From Paenirhodobacter hankyongi (GTDB lineage Bacteria > Pseudomonadota > Alphaproteobacteria > Rhodobacterales > Rhodobacteraceae), in the NCBI RefSeq assembly GCF_003664585.1, contig NZ_RCHI01000003.1, forward strand, positions 1 to 64,000: 64,000 nucleotides of DNA, read 5' to 3'. This document shows positions 1 through 8,102 of the stretch, in pieces. The position numbers and the translations under genes were made by a program. Numbering within the stretch: the first letter of the stretch is position 1; every line of letters begins with the position of its first letter. Under the pieces are notes generated by a model, which saw nothing but the letters and a program-made list of their open reading frames with translations, did not search any database and was not told the origin of the DNA.

Positions 1-78
1 TTCTCACGATGCAAATCGTGCCGCTTTTCCGGGCAGTTTTCCCCGCACCTCACCCCGCCCAAGCCGCAATTCCGGGCA

Positions 79-112
79 GATCACCCCTCACGCAACCTGA
101 GGATAGGTGATG
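79..112 (-). terminator. Imperfect hairpin downstream of the GST gene
   Basis: An imperfect inverted repeat with arms around ATCACC-CTCA and TGAGG-GGTGAT lies just past the stop codon of the glutathione S-transferase gene. There is no clear T-run, so termination is a guess from position only. Confidence 0.3.
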
Positions 113-128
113 ATCGACAGGGGACGGC

Positions 129-785
129 TCAGAACTCGACCTCGAGCTCGACGATCTCGTCGGGTTCGGCCAGCGCGCCCTCCGTCCATTCCTGCATCGG
201 CGCCCAGCCGAGGATGGTCTCGACATAGGCCGCGAGCCGGGTCTCGAGCGGCACGGAATAGGTGCGGAAGCGGGTGCAGACCGGGGCATACATCGCATCG
301 GCGACGGTCGGCGCGGCGCCGAACAGGAACGGCCCGCCATGGGTCGCGAGGCACTCGAGCCAGATCGCCTTGACCCGTTCGACATCCGGGCGCGCCCCCG
401 AGAAGATCTTGAACTTCTCGTGCCGCGCCTTGAGATTCATCGGCAGCGCCGAGCGCAGGTTGTAAAAGCCCGAGTGCATCTCGCCCGAGACCGAGCGGCA
501 CTGGGCGCGGGCGACCTTGTCGACGGGATAGAGCCCGGCCTTGGGAAAGGTCTCGTTCAGGTATTCGGCGATGGCGAGCGTGTCCCAGACCTCGACCTTG
601 CCATGGGTGAGCCGCGGCACCAGCACCGAGGGGGTGAGCAGCAGCAGTTCCTGCCGCGCGCCGGCATCGGAAAGGTCGACCGGGCTTTCGGCGAAGTCGA
701 GCCCGGCCATCTTGCACAACAACCAGCCGCGCAAGGACCATGACGAATAGTTTTTCGATGAAATCGTAAGCGTTGCTTGCGTCAC
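129..785 (-). CDS. Glutathione S-transferase family protein
   Basis: A 218-residue cytosolic protein with the length and two-domain layout of the GST family. The N-terminal thioredoxin-like half (about 1-80) contains the family-typical NYSSWSLRGWLL segment followed by VPRLTHGKVEVWDTLAIAEYLNE, which corresponds to the glutathione gamma-glutamyl contact region. The C-terminal half is helical. I chose the GTG start at 785 because AAGGAGG lies seven bases upstream; a longer reading to 887 has no such site and adds a poorly conserved leader. It stands alone, divergent from the PHA depolymerase gene. Substrate is unknown; proteins of this subgroup are usually annotated only as GST-like. Confidence 0.9.
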   Translation of the reverse strand: MTQATLTISSKNYSSWSLRGWLLCKMAGLDFAESPVDLSDAGARQELLLLTPSVLVPRLTHGKVEVWDTLAIAEYLNETFPKAGLYPVDKVARAQCRSVSGEMHSGFYNLRSALPMNLKARHEKFKIFSGARPDVERVKAIWLECLATHGGPFLFGAAPTVADAMYAPVCTRFRTYSVPLETRLAAYVETILGWAPMQEWTEGALAEPDEIVELEVEF

Positions 786-885
786 GGTGCCTCCTTGCCC
801 GAGAAGGGCTGTATTCCCGGAAATTTTGTCGCAGGCTGCCGGGGGCCTGACCAGCGGTTTTCGGGCGTCAAAGGGGTGAATCGCC

Positions 886-2097
886 ATGCTTTATGCAACC
901 TACCAGTCTCTTGATGATATTTTCGCCCCTTTTCGCACCGCCGCCCATTTCGCGCTCTCCTTCACGCCCAAGGCCAGCGGCCCCTTCGCGCAGCTGATCC
1001 GGCAGCAGGCGGCGGGGCTCGAGATGATCACCCGCTTCGGCCTCAGCCATGACCGGCCGCGCTTCGGCATCGGCACGGTGAAGGTCGATGGCTGCGAGCG
1101 GCCGGTGCGCGAGGAGGTGGCGCTCGAGCTGCCCTTCGGCCGGCTGCTGCACTTCGCGCGCGATCTCGACACGCCGTTGCCGAAGGTGCTGGTGACGGCG
1201 CCGCTCTCGGGCCATTTCGCCACGCTGCTGGCGGGCACGGTGCGCACGCTGCTGCGCGACCATGACGTCTACATCACCGACTGGACGAATGCGCGCGACG
1301 TGCCGTTGTCGGCGGGCGATTTCGGCGTCGAGGATTACGTCGCCTATCTGATCCGCTTCATGGAAGAGATCGGCCCGGGCGCGCATATGCTCGCGGTGTG
1401 CCAGCCCTGCGTGCAGGCGCTTGCCGCAACCGCGGTGATGTCCGAGGACCGCAACCCGGCCACGCCGCGCTCGCTGGTGCTGATGGCGGGGCCGGTCGAT
1501 GTGCGCGAAAGCCCGACCTCAGTCAACGATCTGGCGAACGAGAAGCCGATGGACTGGTTCGAGCGCACGGTGATCGGCACCGTGCCGCTGCGCTTTGCGG
1601 GGGCGGGGCGCAAGGTCTATCCGGGCTTCGTGCAGCTCTTCTCCTTCATGGCGATGAACATGGACCGCCACCGCGAGCAGCACGAGAAACTCTATCACCA
1701 CCTCGCCAATGGCGAGGAGGCCGAGGCGAAGAAGATCAAGGACTTCTACGACGAGTATTTCTCGGTGCTGGACCTGACCGCGGAATTCTACCTCGAGACC
1801 ATCGACCGGGTGTTCCAGAGGGCCGAGCTGGCGACCGGCGACTTCACCTACAGGGGCCGCAAGGTGAACCCCGGCGCGATCCGGCACACGGCGCTGCTGA
1901 CCGTCGAGGGCGGGCGCGACGACATCTGCGGGCTGGGGCAGACCTCGGCCGCGCATGACCTGTGCAGCGCGCTGCGCCCGCATCTGAAGCGCCACCACCT
2001 GCAAGCGAATGTCGGCCATTACGGCGTGTTCAACGGCCGTCGCTGGGACAACGAGATCTATCCGGTGGTGCGCAACATGATCCTGGCGGTAGATTAA
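886..2097 (+). CDS. phaZ: Intracellular polyhydroxyalkanoate depolymerase
   Basis: A 403-residue protein with the typical start MLYATYQSLDDIFAPFR of intracellular PHB depolymerases, which hydrolyse stored polyhydroxybutyrate in granules to 3-hydroxybutyrate units. It is an alpha/beta hydrolase. In this family the nucleophile is a cysteine, and a VCQPCV motif supplies candidates at Cys172 and Cys175. An acid in VEGGRDDICG and a histidine in ANVGHYGVFNGRRW complete a plausible triad. There is no signal peptide, as expected for the intracellular type. AAGGGG precedes the ATG. No other pha genes are present in the window, so it is transcribed apart from PHA synthesis genes. Confidence 0.93.
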   Translation: MLYATYQSLDDIFAPFRTAAHFALSFTPKASGPFAQLIRQQAAGLEMITRFGLSHDRPRFGIGTVKVDGCERPVREEVALELPFGRLLHFARDLDTPLPKVLVTAPLSGHFATLLAGTVRTLLRDHDVYITDWTNARDVPLSAGDFGVEDYVAYLIRFMEEIGPGAHMLAVCQPCVQALAATAVMSEDRNPATPRSLVLMAGPVDVRESPTSVNDLANEKPMDWFERTVIGTVPLRFAGAGRKVYPGFVQLFSFMAMNMDRHREQHEKLYHHLANGEEAEAKKIKDFYDEYFSVLDLTAEFYLETIDRVFQRAELATGDFTYRGRKVNPGAIRHTALLTVEGGRDDICGLGQTSAAHDLCSALRPHLKRHHLQANVGHYGVFNGRRWDNEIYPVVRNMILAVD

Positions 2098-2126
2098 GGT
2101 CGCCACGCAAATCACTGAATTAAAAC

Positions 2127-2153
2127 GGCCCCCGCACCCACAGGCGCCGGGGG
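2127..2153 (+). terminator. Hairpin after phaZ
   Basis: GGCCCCCG and CGGGGG arms, separated by 13 bases, lie about 30 bases past the phaZ stop. The hairpin lacks a strong T-run. It also sits beyond the end of the ttrA remnant on the opposite strand. Confidence 0.4.
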
Positions 2154-2220
2154 AGTTCCGTTCCGGGCTCGGCCGGTATTTCGAGCCCTGCGGGCAGCCT
2201 CCTCCGCTTCGCGCTGGCGA

Positions 2221-2349
2221 TCAGAAACGTCTCCATCCCGGACCCGCTCGCCCGCCGCGTCGCGCTCCATCCGCGGATCGACCACCCGCCGGCGCCGTCG
2301 TCGCCCCGGTCGCGACGGCGCCTTGCAGGATCGTGCGGCGCGTGGGCAT
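2221..2349 (-). pseudogene. ttrA: ttrA remnant: Tat leader of the tetrathionate reductase catalytic subunit
   Basis: After the ttrC stop codon, AGGAGAG and an ATG at 2349 open a 42-codon frame beginning MPTRRTILQGAVATG, a twin-arginine leader with a hydrophobic stretch. It becomes a low-complexity Arg/Gly sequence and ends in TGA at 2221-2223. In Salmonella the order is ttrB-ttrC-ttrA and TtrA is a large (about 1,000-residue) Tat-exported molybdopterin enzyme, so this position and leader are those expected for ttrA. None of the molybdopterin domain is present. Only about 120 bases separate the stub from phaZ. Assignment as ttrA is inference from position plus the twin-arginine leader. Confidence 0.7.
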
Positions 2350-2361
2350 CGGGGCTCTCCT

Positions 2362-3474
2362 TCAGAAGCTGCGGGCGGGTTCGGGGGCGGTGCCGGATTT
2401 CGTCCCCCCGACCTGATCCCAGGGCACGAAGGTCGTGTAGGCGATCAGCAGGACGAGCCAGAGCCCGAAGGTGCCGATCACCCCCATCAGCCCGGCCAGC
2501 CCGGTGGGCATCAGCGCGTCATAAAGACCCGATCCCACCTTCGGCACCGCCTGCCCGCCCATGAACACGGTCCAGCGGAACATCCAGGCGGCGTGGATGG
2601 CGAGAAGCCCGGTGATCCAGCCGCTGCGCGCCGGGGCGGCCAGCGCGATGCCGAAGGGCAGCACGATCGCCACCGCCCCCCAGAGCGCGATCCGCTGCCA
2701 GACCGGGAAGCCCGCGACGGAGGCGAGCGCCGCGGCGTGGCGCGGGCTGAGCCCGGAGAGCGCCAGCGCGAACCAGGCCGCGCCCAGCACACCGACGAGG
2801 CCGAGCGCCAGCGCAAGGGCGCGGTTCATCGCCGCCTCGACCGCCGCCCCGGTGCCCAGCGAACGGCCGAGCACCAGCATCACCCCAAGCGCGCCGACAC
2901 AGCCCGTGGCGGCGAATTGCAGCGGCAGGAAGGGGGTGTTCCACAGCGGGCGCGAGCGCACCACCATCACCTCCATCCCGGTGTAGGTCAGGAGGCCGAG
3001 CGCCGCGAGCCCGGCCAGCACTCCGAGCGGACGGGCAAAGCCGTTGCCCGCGCCGCCGAGCGCCAGGAGCCGGAAAAGCGGCGCATAGCGCCAGTCGCCC
3101 TGCCCCCAGGCCCAGAAGGCCGGCCGGTGCACGGCCCAGGCGAAGGCGATCAGCAGCCCGACATAGCCCGGCAAGATCCAGGCGCCCCAGGCCATCCACG
3201 CGGTCGGATGGGTGTAGAAGAAGAACTCCCAGAACCGGCCGGGCTGGTGCAGGTCGGCCAGCAATGCAATCGGCGCGGTGATCCCCGTCGTCACCGCCGT
3301 CATCAGCGCGAGCCGCGCGCGCGGCATCGCCGCCGCGCGGCCCAGCACGAAGCCCGGCAGCGCCATGAGAAGCGCCGTGACCGAGAGCGCGATCAGGAAG
3401 AAGTACTGCACCGCCCAGGGGAGCCAGGCCGCCTCGTGCGTCGCACCGACAAGGTCGTGAATCTGCACCTGCAT
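2362..3474 (-). CDS. ttrC: Tetrathionate reductase membrane subunit TtrC (NrfD/PsrC family)
   Basis: A 370-residue integral membrane protein with about nine hydrophobic segments. TtrC is the quinol-oxidising membrane anchor that passes electrons to TtrB and TtrA during anaerobic tetrathionate respiration. Segments recalling enteric TtrC include AAWLPWAVQYFFLIAL near the N-terminus, ITAPIALLADLHQPGRFWEF, LTYTGMEVMVVRSRPLW, FRWTVFMGGQAVPK and GTFGLWLVLLI. The frame is open and full length. Its ATG lies two bases after the stop of the ttrB stub, and ttrR-ttrS are upstream on the same strand. The partner subunits are reduced to stubs, so the protein has no evident electron acceptor encoded here. 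Confidence 0.9.
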   Translation of the reverse strand: MQVQIHDLVGATHEAAWLPWAVQYFFLIALSVTALLMALPGFVLGRAAAMPRARLALMTAVTTGITAPIALLADLHQPGRFWEFFFYTHPTAWMAWGAWILPGYVGLLIAFAWAVHRPAFWAWGQGDWRYAPLFRLLALGGAGNGFARPLGVLAGLAALGLLTYTGMEVMVVRSRPLWNTPFLPLQFAATGCVGALGVMLVLGRSLGTGAAVEAAMNRALALALGLVGVLGAAWFALALSGLSPRHAAALASVAGFPVWQRIALWGAVAIVLPFGIALAAPARSGWITGLLAIHAAWMFRWTVFMGGQAVPKVGSGLYDALMPTGLAGLMGVIGTFGLWLVLLIAYTTFVPWDQVGGTKSGTAPEPARSF

Positions 3475-3475
3475 G

Positions 3476-3574
3476 TCAGTGATCCCCCGCCTTGCGTATG
3501 CCCGGGATGAAGGGCGCAGCGCCGATCATCGCCCGGCCGGCCGCACCGGGAAAGCCGCGACGGTTCTTCTCCAC
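3476..3574 (-). pseudogene. ttrB: ttrB remnant: Tat leader of the tetrathionate reductase Fe-S subunit
   Basis: AAAGGGGGAG followed by a GTG start at 3574 opens a 32-codon frame that begins with Glu-Lys-Asn-Arg-Arg-Gly-Phe and continues GRAMIGAAPFIPGIRKAGDH. It ends in TGA one base before the ttrC ATG, the tight coupling expected of an intact ttrB-ttrC junction. The twin arginines and hydrophobic stretch are those of a Tat signal. The four-cluster ferredoxin domain that makes up TtrB (about 240 residues) is absent, with no Cys-rich motif in any frame of the gap. The arrangement looks like an in-frame internal loss. Identification rests on leader type and position between ttrR and ttrC. Confidence 0.72.
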
Positions 3575-3668
3575 GGCTCCCCCTTTCCACCTCGACCGGA
3601 AAGAACCCTACGCCCGACGCATCCCCGGCCGGTATCGGCACAAACCCCGGAAGATTAGGGGTTTGCCC

Positions 3669-4286
3669 CTAGGTTTCGGTCCAGCCCGCCGCGACAAGCA
3701 GACGCACCAGATCGGCGGCGCTACTCGCCCCCATCTTGTCCATCACGTTGTGACGGTGGATCTCGACGGTCTTCAGGCTGATGCCGAGCTCGGCCGCGAT
3801 CTGCTTGTTCAGCCGGCCGGCCAGCACCGCGCTGGCGACCTCTGCCTCGCGCGCGGTGAGGCTGTCGACACGGGCGCGCACCTGCGCCGCGCCGCGCGCC
3901 GCCTCGGCCCGCGACCGGCTGAGCGCCAGCGCCTCGTTCAGCCGCCCGACAAGGGCCATGCCGTTCACCGGCTTCTCGAAGAAATCCATCGCGCCCGCGC
4001 GCATCGCCCGCACCGCCATCGGCACGTCGCCATGCCCGGTGATCATGATCACCGGCAGCGCACAGCCGCGCCGGCCAAGCTCGTCGAGGAGTTCAAGCCC
4101 GGTCATCCCGGGCATCCGCACATCGGCAAGGATGCAGCCCACGCCCGCACAGTCGAGCCGGTCGAGCAGCTCGGCCGCCGAGGCATGCGCCTCCACCCTC
4201 AGCCCGAGCGAGCCGAGCAGGAAGCCCAGCCCCTCGCGCGCGGCGCGGTCGTCGTCGACAACATGGATCACCGCATCCTCGTTCAT
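3669..4286 (-). CDS. ttrR: Response regulator TtrR (FixJ/NarL type)
   Basis: A 205-residue two-domain regulator. The receiver domain (1-120) has the acidic cluster DDD at 11-13, the phosphoacceptor Asp55 in LADVRMPG and the switch lysine in FFEKPV. A LuxR-type helix-turn-helix follows (about 140-200), with LTAREAEVASAVLAGRLNKQIA and KTVEIHRHNVMDKM. Its length matches enteric TtrR (206). The start ATG overlaps the ttrS stop in ATGA, so the two are translationally coupled. In Salmonella, TtrR activates ttrBCA in response to tetrathionate. Here its only obvious adjacent target is the ttrB stub-ttrC-ttrA stub transcript. Confidence 0.9.
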   Translation of the reverse strand: MNEDAVIHVVDDDRAAREGLGFLLGSLGLRVEAHASAAELLDRLDCAGVGCILADVRMPGMTGLELLDELGRRGCALPVIMITGHGDVPMAVRAMRAGAMDFFEKPVNGMALVGRLNEALALSRSRAEAARGAAQVRARVDSLTAREAEVASAVLAGRLNKQIAAELGISLKTVEIHRHNVMDKMGASSAADLVRLLVAAGWTET

Positions 4287-6064
4287 GCATCCTCCTGTGC
4301 CGGCAGCCACATGCTGACGCGCAGCCCGCAGCCGTCGGCGGGGGTCTCGGCGCGCAGCCAGCCGCCATGGGCCTCGACGATCGAGCGGCTGAGCGCAAGC
4401 CCCAGCCCGATCCCCTCGGGTTTCGTGGTGTAGAAGGCCTCGGCGAAGCGCGCCATCGCGGCGGGTGACAGGCCGGTGCCCCGGTCGCGCACCGAGATGC
4501 ACACCCCCGCCCCCTTCAGCGCATCCGCCTGCCGCGCCGAGCGGATCAGCAGCCGCTTTTCCTCGGCCGGCGTCTCGGCCATCGCCTCGACCGCGTTCTG
4601 CACGAGGTTCAGCACCACCTGCTGCAACTGCACCCGGTCGGCGAACACCACCGGCAGATCGCCCGCCAGCATCAGCTCGGTGCGCACGCCGGCGCGGTGC
4701 ACCGTCGCCTCGTAAAGGACCGCCGTCTCGCGCAGCATGTCGTTCAGATCAACCGGGTCGCGCAGGCTCTCGCGCTTCTTCACGAAGGCGCGGATGCGGC
4801 GGATCACGGTCGCCGCGCGTTCGGCCTGCGCCGCGATCTCGGTCGAGGCGCGGTCCATGTCCTCGGGGGTGAAGGTGCCGAACTTCAGCCGCATCGAGCA
4901 GCCCTGCGCGTAATTCGCGATCGCGCTGAGCGGCTGGTTCAGCTCGTGCGCGATGCTCGAGGCCATCTCGCCCAGGATCGACAGCCGCGCGACGTGCTCG
5001 AGCTCGCGCCGGTGCAGCCGCTCTTCCTCCTCGAGCCGCTCGCGTTCGGCGATCTCGCGCACCAGCCCCGCATTCGCGGCATCGAGCGCGGCGGTGCGGC
5101 GGCGCACGAGGCTCTCGATCCGCACCGAATAAAGCGCCCAGAACATCAGCGCGATGCCAAGCGCAATCAGCCAGTCGCGGTAATCCTCGACGAATTCGCT
5201 CAGGCTGACCGGGCCGGTGCGGGCATAGGGGCCGATGCGCAGCGCGCGCAGCAGGTCATGCACCGGCTGATAGTCGAGCGGCACAGTCCAGAGGTTGCCC
5301 CCCTCCATTCCCAGAAGCGCGATCGCCACCTGTTTCGACAGCGCCGCATCGGTGTGGCGGGTCTTGGCGAAGGGCCAGCCCGGATAAACCCGGCTCGAGA
5401 CCGCGCAGGGCACCTCGGGCAGGTCGCGGGTGGCAAAGGCATGAAGCCCTGCCCAATGCCCGGGGTCTGCCGCCTGCAGCTCCTCGAGCAGGCAGGCACG
5501 CAGCACCGCGGCATCGGCCTTGCCGTCAAGCACCGCCTGCGCCGCGGCCTGCATCGGATAGCCGGTCACCAGGGGCTCGATCCGCCCGGGCAGGCGCGTG
5601 TCATGGTCGTAAAGCTCGCGCCAGAGCACCTGAAAACCGCCGAAGGCCTCGGGCGCGACGACGGCGAGGCGGCGGCCGGAGAGGTCATCATAACTTTCGA
5701 GCGGCTCGGTGGTGACCAGCGTCGAGGCCACCGGAATGTCGCCCTCTGCCGTCGCGATGCGGCTGACATGGTGGCGATATTCAAGCTCGGCGTAATTGCC
5801 GGGATTGGTGATGACGAAATCGAGGCTGTTGGCATCGAGCGCGGCATCGAGGGCATGGATGTCGAGCGCCACAAGCTCGAAGCGATGGCCCGGCAGCGCC
5901 GCGTTCAGCGCCGCCCCGGTCGCCTGCCAATGCGCGATCGAATGCTCCGAGCCCTGATAGTCGAGCACGCCGATGCGCAGCACATCTGCCTGCGCGGCCG
6001 GGGCGGCACATGCCACAAGGGCCGCCACCACCAGCCCCCAGCCTGCCCCGATCCGTCCCAGCAC
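4283..6064 (-). CDS. ttrS: Tetrathionate sensor histidine kinase TtrS
   Basis: Inner-membrane sensor kinase. From the chosen start it has a signal-like segment (about 8-25), a periplasmic phosphonate-binding-like domain (about 27-285) with FVITNPGNYAELEYRH, one membrane segment (about 298-312), a charged coiled coil (318-358), and a kinase core with His373 in SSIAHELNQPLS and an ATP-binding G box GIGLGLALSRSIVEAHGG. This architecture is that of TtrS, which detects tetrathionate and phosphorylates TtrR. The GTG at 6064 gives 593 residues, close to the enteric protein, with GAGG upstream; a GTG at 6151 would add 29 Arg-rich residues. It follows macB closely on the same strand. Confidence 0.88.
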   Translation of the reverse strand: MLGRIGAGWGLVVAALVACAAPAAQADVLRIGVLDYQGSEHSIAHWQATGAALNAALPGHRFELVALDIHALDAALDANSLDFVITNPGNYAELEYRHHVSRIATAEGDIPVASTLVTTEPLESYDDLSGRRLAVVAPEAFGGFQVLWRELYDHDTRLPGRIEPLVTGYPMQAAAQAVLDGKADAAVLRACLLEELQAADPGHWAGLHAFATRDLPEVPCAVSSRVYPGWPFAKTRHTDAALSKQVAIALLGMEGGNLWTVPLDYQPVHDLLRALRIGPYARTGPVSLSEFVEDYRDWLIALGIALMFWALYSVRIESLVRRRTAALDAANAGLVREIAERERLEEEERLHRRELEHVARLSILGEMASSIAHELNQPLSAIANYAQGCSMRLKFGTFTPEDMDRASTEIAAQAERAATVIRRIRAFVKKRESLRDPVDLNDMLRETAVLYEATVHRAGVRTELMLAGDLPVVFADRVQLQQVVLNLVQNAVEAMAETPAEEKRLLIRSARQADALKGAGVCISVRDRGTGLSPAAMARFAEAFYTTKPEGIGLGLALSRSIVEAHGGWLRAETPADGCGLRVSMWLPAQEDA

Positions 6065-6163
6065 CCGCGCCCTCGCTCTTGTCCGCCCCAAGCATAGGCG
6101 CAAGCGCGGTCCAGGGGAAAGGGGGCGACTTGCCGCCCCCTTCCGGTTCACTCGCGGTCCGGT

Positions 6164-8101
6164 TCACTCGCGGTTCAGCGCCACCACCGGGTCGAGCTGG
6201 GCCGCCGCGCGGGCGGGCAGGAAGCCGAAGGTCACCCCGATCAGCGTCGAGGACAGGAACGCCACCACGATCGCCGTGCCCGAGAAGGAGAGCGTCACCG
6301 TGGTATAGACCAGGCCGATCACCGCCCCCGCGCCAAGCGCCAGCGCGATGCCGAGCACGCCGCCGACCAGACAGACGAGCACCGCCTCGACCAGGAATTG
6401 CCCGACGATGTCGCTGCGCCGCGCGCCGACCGCCACGCGCACGCCGATCTCGCGGGTGCGCTCGGTGACCGAGACCAGCATGATGTTCATCACCCCGATG
6501 CCGCCGACGACCAGCGAGATCACCGCGATCGCGGCGACAAGCCAGGTCATCGTCTCGGTGGTCGAGGTGATCGTGGCGCGGATCGTGTCGCTGTTCGACA
6601 GGAAGAAGTCCTGCGTGCCGTGGCGGTTCAGCATCAGCGCGGTGATCTCGGACTGCGCCTTCGTCATGTCATAGCTGTCGGCGATCTTCACCCCGATGCT
6701 GTCGAGGTAATTCTGCCCCGACACCCGCGACATCGCCGTGGTGTAGGGGATCCAGACGTTCAGCGACGAGGGGCCGAAGGTCGCGCCGGTCGAGCGCACG
6801 ACGCCGATCACCCGCACCGGCACATGGCCGAGGATCAGCACCTGGCCCAGAGGGTCCTCGCCGTTCGGGAAGAAGGTGTCGCGGGTATCCTCGTCGATCA
6901 CCGCGACCTGCGCAAGCTCGGTCACGTCGCGGCTGTCGAACTGCTGGCCGTCGACGGTCTCGTAGGCGTGGACGGCAAAGTAATCGCCGCTCACCCCGTT
7001 CACCGCGGCCGTGGCCGAGACATTGCCATGCAGCACGTTCGAGCTGTTCGAGACCGCGGGCGAGACGCCGTCGGCATAGGGTTGCAGCGCGATCATCGAG
7101 GCGTCCGAGGGCATCAGCGTCTCGGTCTTGCCGGCGTCGCGCGCGCCAAAGCCGGTGCCCGCGCGCACGGTGATCGTGTTCGTGCCGAGCGACGAGATGT
7201 TCTGCAGGATCTTCTCCTGCGTGCCCGAGCCGAGCGCCACCACCAGCACCACCGAGGCGATGCCGATGATGATGCCGAGCATGGTCAGGAACGAGCGCAC
7301 CCGATGCGCCAGCATCGCCTTCAGCGCCATCGACAGCGTCTCGCTTGCGCGGCGCAAAAGCGCGCCGGCGCCGCGCTCCGCGGTGGCGGGACGGGCGGCG
7401 CCCTCCCCGGCCTCGGTGCGGCCGCTGTCGCGCACGATCCGGCCGTCGCTGATCTCGATCTCGCGGCGGGCATGGGCGGCCACGGTCGGGTCATGGGTGA
7501 CGACGATCACCGTGTGCCCCTTGGCGTTCAGATCGAGCAGCAGCTCGATCAGCTCGGCCGAGCTTTTCGTGTCGAGCGCGCCGGTCGGCTCGTCGGCCAG
7601 GATCACCTCGCCGCCGTTGATCAGCGCGCGCGCCACCGAGACGCGCTGCTGCTGGCCGCCCGAAAGCTCGTTCGGCCGGTGGTCGAGCCGGGTGCCGAGG
7701 CCGAGCTGGGTCAGCAGCTCGGTCGCGCGCCTGCGCCGGCTGGCGCGCCCCTCGCCCGCATAGATCGCCGGCACCTCGACGTTGCCGACCGCATCGAGAT
7801 CACCGAGCAACTGATAGCGCTGGAAGATGAAGCCGAAATGCTCGCGCCGCAGCCGGGCGAGCGCGTCGGGGTCAAGCCCGCCCACATCCTCGCCCGCGAA
7901 GCGATAGCTGCCCGCGCTCGGCCGGTCGAGACAGCCGAGGATGTTCATCAGCGTCGACTTGCCCGAGCCCGAGGCGCCGATGATCGCCACGAATTCGCCC
8001 GGCCAGATGTCGAGATCGACGTCGCGCAGGACGGTGATCGTCTCCTCACCGGCCTGGAAGGAGCGGCCGACGCCGCGCACGGAAATCAGCGGATCGCTCA
8101 T
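6164..8101 (-). CDS. macB: MacB-type ABC transporter, fused ATPase and permease
   Basis: A 645-residue exporter subunit of the MacAB tripartite type, which acts from the periplasm with a TolC-like channel. The N-terminal ATPase carries Walker A GASGSGKST (42-50), signature LSGGQ (146-150) and Walker B VILADEPT (166-173). The C-terminal half has a first membrane helix (about 270-295), a large periplasmic domain with NTITVRAGTGFG, and three further helices near the end (FtsX-like permease). It ends two bases from macA in the macA-macB order and is followed closely by ttrS. Substrate is not evident; relatives export macrolides, peptides or siderophores. Confidence 0.92.
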   Translation of the reverse strand: MSDPLISVRGVGRSFQAGEETITVLRDVDLDIWPGEFVAIIGASGSGKSTLMNILGCLDRPSAGSYRFAGEDVGGLDPDALARLRREHFGFIFQRYQLLGDLDAVGNVEVPAIYAGEGRASRRRRATELLTQLGLGTRLDHRPNELSGGQQQRVSVARALINGGEVILADEPTGALDTKSSAELIELLLDLNAKGHTVIVVTHDPTVAAHARREIEISDGRIVRDSGRTEAGEGAARPATAERGAGALLRRASETLSMALKAMLAHRVRSFLTMLGIIIGIASVVLVVALGSGTQEKILQNISSLGTNTITVRAGTGFGARDAGKTETLMPSDASMIALQPYADGVSPAVSNSSNVLHGNVSATAAVNGVSGDYFAVHAYETVDGQQFDSRDVTELAQVAVIDEDTRDTFFPNGEDPLGQVLILGHVPVRVIGVVRSTGATFGPSSLNVWIPYTTAMSRVSGQNYLDSIGVKIADSYDMTKAQSEITALMLNRHGTQDFFLSNSDTIRATITSTTETMTWLVAAIAVISLVVGGIGVMNIMLVSVTERTREIGVRVAVGARRSDIVGQFLVEAVLVCLVGGVLGIALALGAGAVIGLVYTTVTLSFSGTAIVVAFLSSTLIGVTFGFLPARAAAQLDPVVALNRE

Positions 8102-8102
8102 C

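Noticed and set aside
2110-2270. Other minus-strand frames past the ttrA stub that could hold its C-terminus
   Set aside because: All three frames were read by eye. None shows molybdopterin-enzyme motifs, so I do not claim further ttrA sequence here.
3393-3641. Minus-strand frame of 82 codons across the ttrB gap
   Set aside because: It reads through the ttrC start in another frame and has no leader or Cys motif. The 3476-3574 frame has a proper site and a Tat leader instead.
4741-4760. ATCAA half-site inside ttrS resembling an FNR box
   Set aside because: The partner half does not match and it lies in coding sequence.
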